Shown here: positions 42,727-44,040 of the stretch, in pieces
Position numbering within the stretch: the first letter of the stretch is position 1
How the letters are laid out: the number at the start of each line of letters is the position of its first letter
Origin: JASUTC01 sp035447925
Lineage (GTDB): Bacteria; Thermotogota; Thermotogae; MWEM01
Assembly (NCBI GenBank): GCA_035447925.1
Contig: DAOTHY010000011.1
Coordinates: 1-44,040, forward strand
Length of the DNA stretch: 44,040 nucleotides
Reading direction: 5' to 3'
Program-made: the position numbers and the translations under genes
The notes under the pieces: generated by a model
Seen by the model: the letters and a program-made list of their open reading frames with translations, nothing else
What the model was told of the DNA's origin: nothing
The model's database searches: none

Positions 42727-43822
42727 CTTGAATCCCTCTTTTTTTTCTTTGATAAGCGCTAAATGGACGGGATTTGAACAATCCTTCAGCTGCCAGAAAA
42801 AGAATGATAATCCCCTGAATAATCTTAACCAATTGAGGGGAAACGTCACTGTAACGGCCCATGTTCTGCGCACCTACTCGTATGTAGGCTAAGAATAACG
42901 CTGAAAAGGGAACATAAAAGGGGTTTTTCGATGCCATTATGGCAACAATGACACCATCCCAGCCGTAACCGGGAGTAGTCTGCCAAAGAAATCTCTGATG
43001 ATAACCAATCAGTTCAAAGATGCCTGCGCTGCCGGCAATGGCGCCGGAAATGAGTTGTACTTTGAATAGTTGCCTTTTTACGTCTATTCCGGAATATTCT
43101 GCAAAATTCAAATTGGAACCGATCATTTTGATTTTTAAGCCCCATTTGGTCTTTTTGATGAGAAAGCCGAAAAGGACAGCTGTCAAACAGGCCACGATGA
43201 TTCCCATATGGAGTCTGTATCTTTCGTTGATGAGGGGTAAAATGGCACTTGGTGAAAATTTGACTGACATTAAGCCACCTGAATCCTGGTCTCTAATCAA
43301 TGTTTTTATGAGGTAGATTCCCAAATAGAAAGCAAGGTAATTCATCATGAGTGACACCAAAATCTCCGAATCCTTTTTTTTAATACTGGCATAGGCCGGT
43401 AAAACTGCCCAAAGGCTTCCGGCGGCTGCGGCAGCAATAAAAATGATGATGATGTGAATAAAACCGTTGATATTTGGGATAACGGCAAATAAAGATCCTG
43501 CAACGGCACCTGCAAATAGTTGTCCCTCAGCGCCCAGATTTAGAATACCGCTTTTTAAAATCAAAGCGATGGCTAGACCCGTAAATATGAGGGGTGTTGC
43601 CGAATTTAACCATTGAGTAAAAGACATCATGTGAAACTGAAATTCACCGGAATATTCTCTGATCAAAGGGCTGGTTAAGAAAATGAAAAAGGCATGATTG
43701 GTTTTTTGAAAACTTTGATGAAAAGAATCCAAACCCGATGCAGGGGAAAAAGGCAGGAGTGATAACAAGGTTAAAATATAAGTCATTAAAAAACACAGTA
43801 TGATAATCAGTACAATTTTCAT
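42719..43822 (-). CDS. ABC transporter permease, BMP/nucleoside type, first subunit (YufP/NupB-like)
   Basis: Partner permease, 367 aa. The family motif SGILNLGAEGQLFAGAVAGSL is present, plus DSEILVSLMMNYLAF and GYGWDGVIVAIMASKNP, all typical of the simple-sugar/BMP permease type. The N-terminal hydrophobic helix (ILCFLMTYILTLLSLLPF) leads an external loop, then about eight more helices. It begins by ATGA overlap with the ATPase stop. The substrate could be purine nucleosides; the exact one is inferred from the family, not shown. Confidence 0.93.
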   Translation of the reverse strand: MKIVLIIILCFLMTYILTLLSLLPFSPASGLDSFHQSFQKTNHAFFIFLTSPLIREYSGEFQFHMMSFTQWLNSATPLIFTGLAIALILKSGILNLGAEGQLFAGAVAGSLFAVIPNINGFIHIIIIFIAAAAAGSLWAVLPAYASIKKKDSEILVSLMMNYLAFYLGIYLIKTLIRDQDSGGLMSVKFSPSAILPLINERYRLHMGIIVACLTAVLFGFLIKKTKWGLKIKMIGSNLNFAEYSGIDVKRQLFKVQLISGAIAGSAGIFELIGYHQRFLWQTTPGYGWDGVIVAIMASKNPFYVPFSALFLAYIRVGAQNMGRYSDVSPQLVKIIQGIIILFLAAEGLFKSRPFSAYQRKKRGIQDV

Positions 43823-44040
43823 GAGCGCATCTGTTCCTTTGAACCCAAGATAGATTCGCCTAATTGAAAGGCATTCAGTGAACAGCCTCTCTCAAAGACC
43901 TGGATGAATCGGCCTTCGTATAGCGAGATGATTCGATCACATAAAGATATCAATTCATCCATATCCTGACTGAATAATAGGATGGATTTTTCTTTCTTCC
44001 TTTCTTCTTTTAAGAGGTTTTGAATGGTGCGCATGGAGTG
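43819..44040 (-). CDS. ABC transporter ATPase, C-terminal end (5' truncated by window edge)
   Basis: Final 70 or so residues of what should be a two-domain ATPase of the YufO/RbsA type. SILLFSQDMDELISLCDRIISLYEGRF matches the H-loop-side end (the switch His region is SQD here rather than SH/SE) and the D-loop-following helices of the second nucleotide-binding domain. The frame is open to the right edge, so the gene continues beyond the window. Overlap with the permease start by ATGA confirms one operon. Confidence 0.85.
   Translation of the reverse strand, partial: HSMRTIQNLLKEERKKEKSILLFSQDMDELISLCDRIISLYEGRFIQVFERGCSLNAFQLGESILGSKEQMRS

Noticed and set aside
1..44040. CRISPR arrays, tRNA or rRNA genes, insertion sequences, prophage or toxin-antitoxin pairs
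   Set aside because: No direct-repeat array, cloverleaf, transposase, integrase or recognisable toxin-antitoxin gene was found by reading; a tRNA-scan was not possible.

Overview
The window looks like a stretch of a Thermotogota (Thermotogales-type) chromosome. The support is a ftsA-ftsZ-pilB-like gene string of the kind I recall from Thermotoga, a divergent MreB-like gene heading flagellar rod and hook genes, split TrkA proteins with TrkH, a CIRCE-controlled groES-groEL pair, moderate-to-low GC and frequent TTG/GTG starts with strong Shine-Dalgarno sites. Genus cannot be fixed from the sequence alone. No rRNA, tRNA, CRISPR array, insertion sequence or prophage was seen. The window is gene-dense; the longest gap without a convincing gene is about 265 bp (22101-22365).

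Layout. 1-9443 (+): division genes ftsA (5' end outside the window) and ftsZ, a PilB/GspE-like ATPase with apparent c-di-GMP-binding MshEN motifs, an unknown membrane-anchored protein, an HD phosphohydrolase, a UDP-sugar 4,6-dehydratase-like membrane protein and an orphan xanthine-dehydrogenase-type FAD subunit. 9440-13809 (-): methyltransferase, GH38 alpha-mannosidase and HPP-family membrane protein. 13998-16684 (-): groES-groEL with CIRCE, promoter and terminator, and a MocA-like nucleotidyltransferase. 16768-22100 (+): OsmC, a radical-SAM protein, then response regulator-trkA-trkA-trkH (potassium uptake) and an orphan. 22366-26268 (+): rluA-type pseudouridine synthase, flavin reductase-like protein, GNAT, rsgA, a putative lipoprotein and a secreted PDZ-like protein, closed by a terminator. 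26321-27717 (-): two unknown genes, divergent from 28026-32363 (+): MreB-like protein, FlgF, FlgG and FlgE. 32459-35402 (+): YgeW-type carbamoyltransferase, hydantoinase/dihydropyrimidinase and dCMP deaminase. 35407-37622 (-): degenerate TNase-fold secreted protein and TraB-family membrane protein. 37801-38562 (+): YgjP-like metalloprotease. 38568-44040 (-): oligoendopeptidase F, NhaC antiporter, and a BMP/nucleoside-type ABC transporter (two permeases and the tail of the ATPase).

Themes. (i) Division, a c-di-GMP-responsive-looking pilus ATPase and envelope genes are packed on one strand. (ii) The potassium system is translationally coupled to a response regulator with no DNA-binding domain. 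(iii) Pieces of a purine/hydantoin catabolic route (ygeW, hydantoinase, nucleoside ABC importer, XDH FAD subunit, MocA-like protein) are scattered through the window. (iv) Several promoters carry the same extended -10, TGATATAAT, and one promoter overlaps the upstream operon's terminator in a way that could insulate the downstream gene. Nothing here is a clear-cut new defence or mobile system. The best candidates for undescribed biology are the degenerate MreB at the head of the flagellar operon, the regulator-Trk cassette, and the secreted and unknown proteins at 25274-27717.
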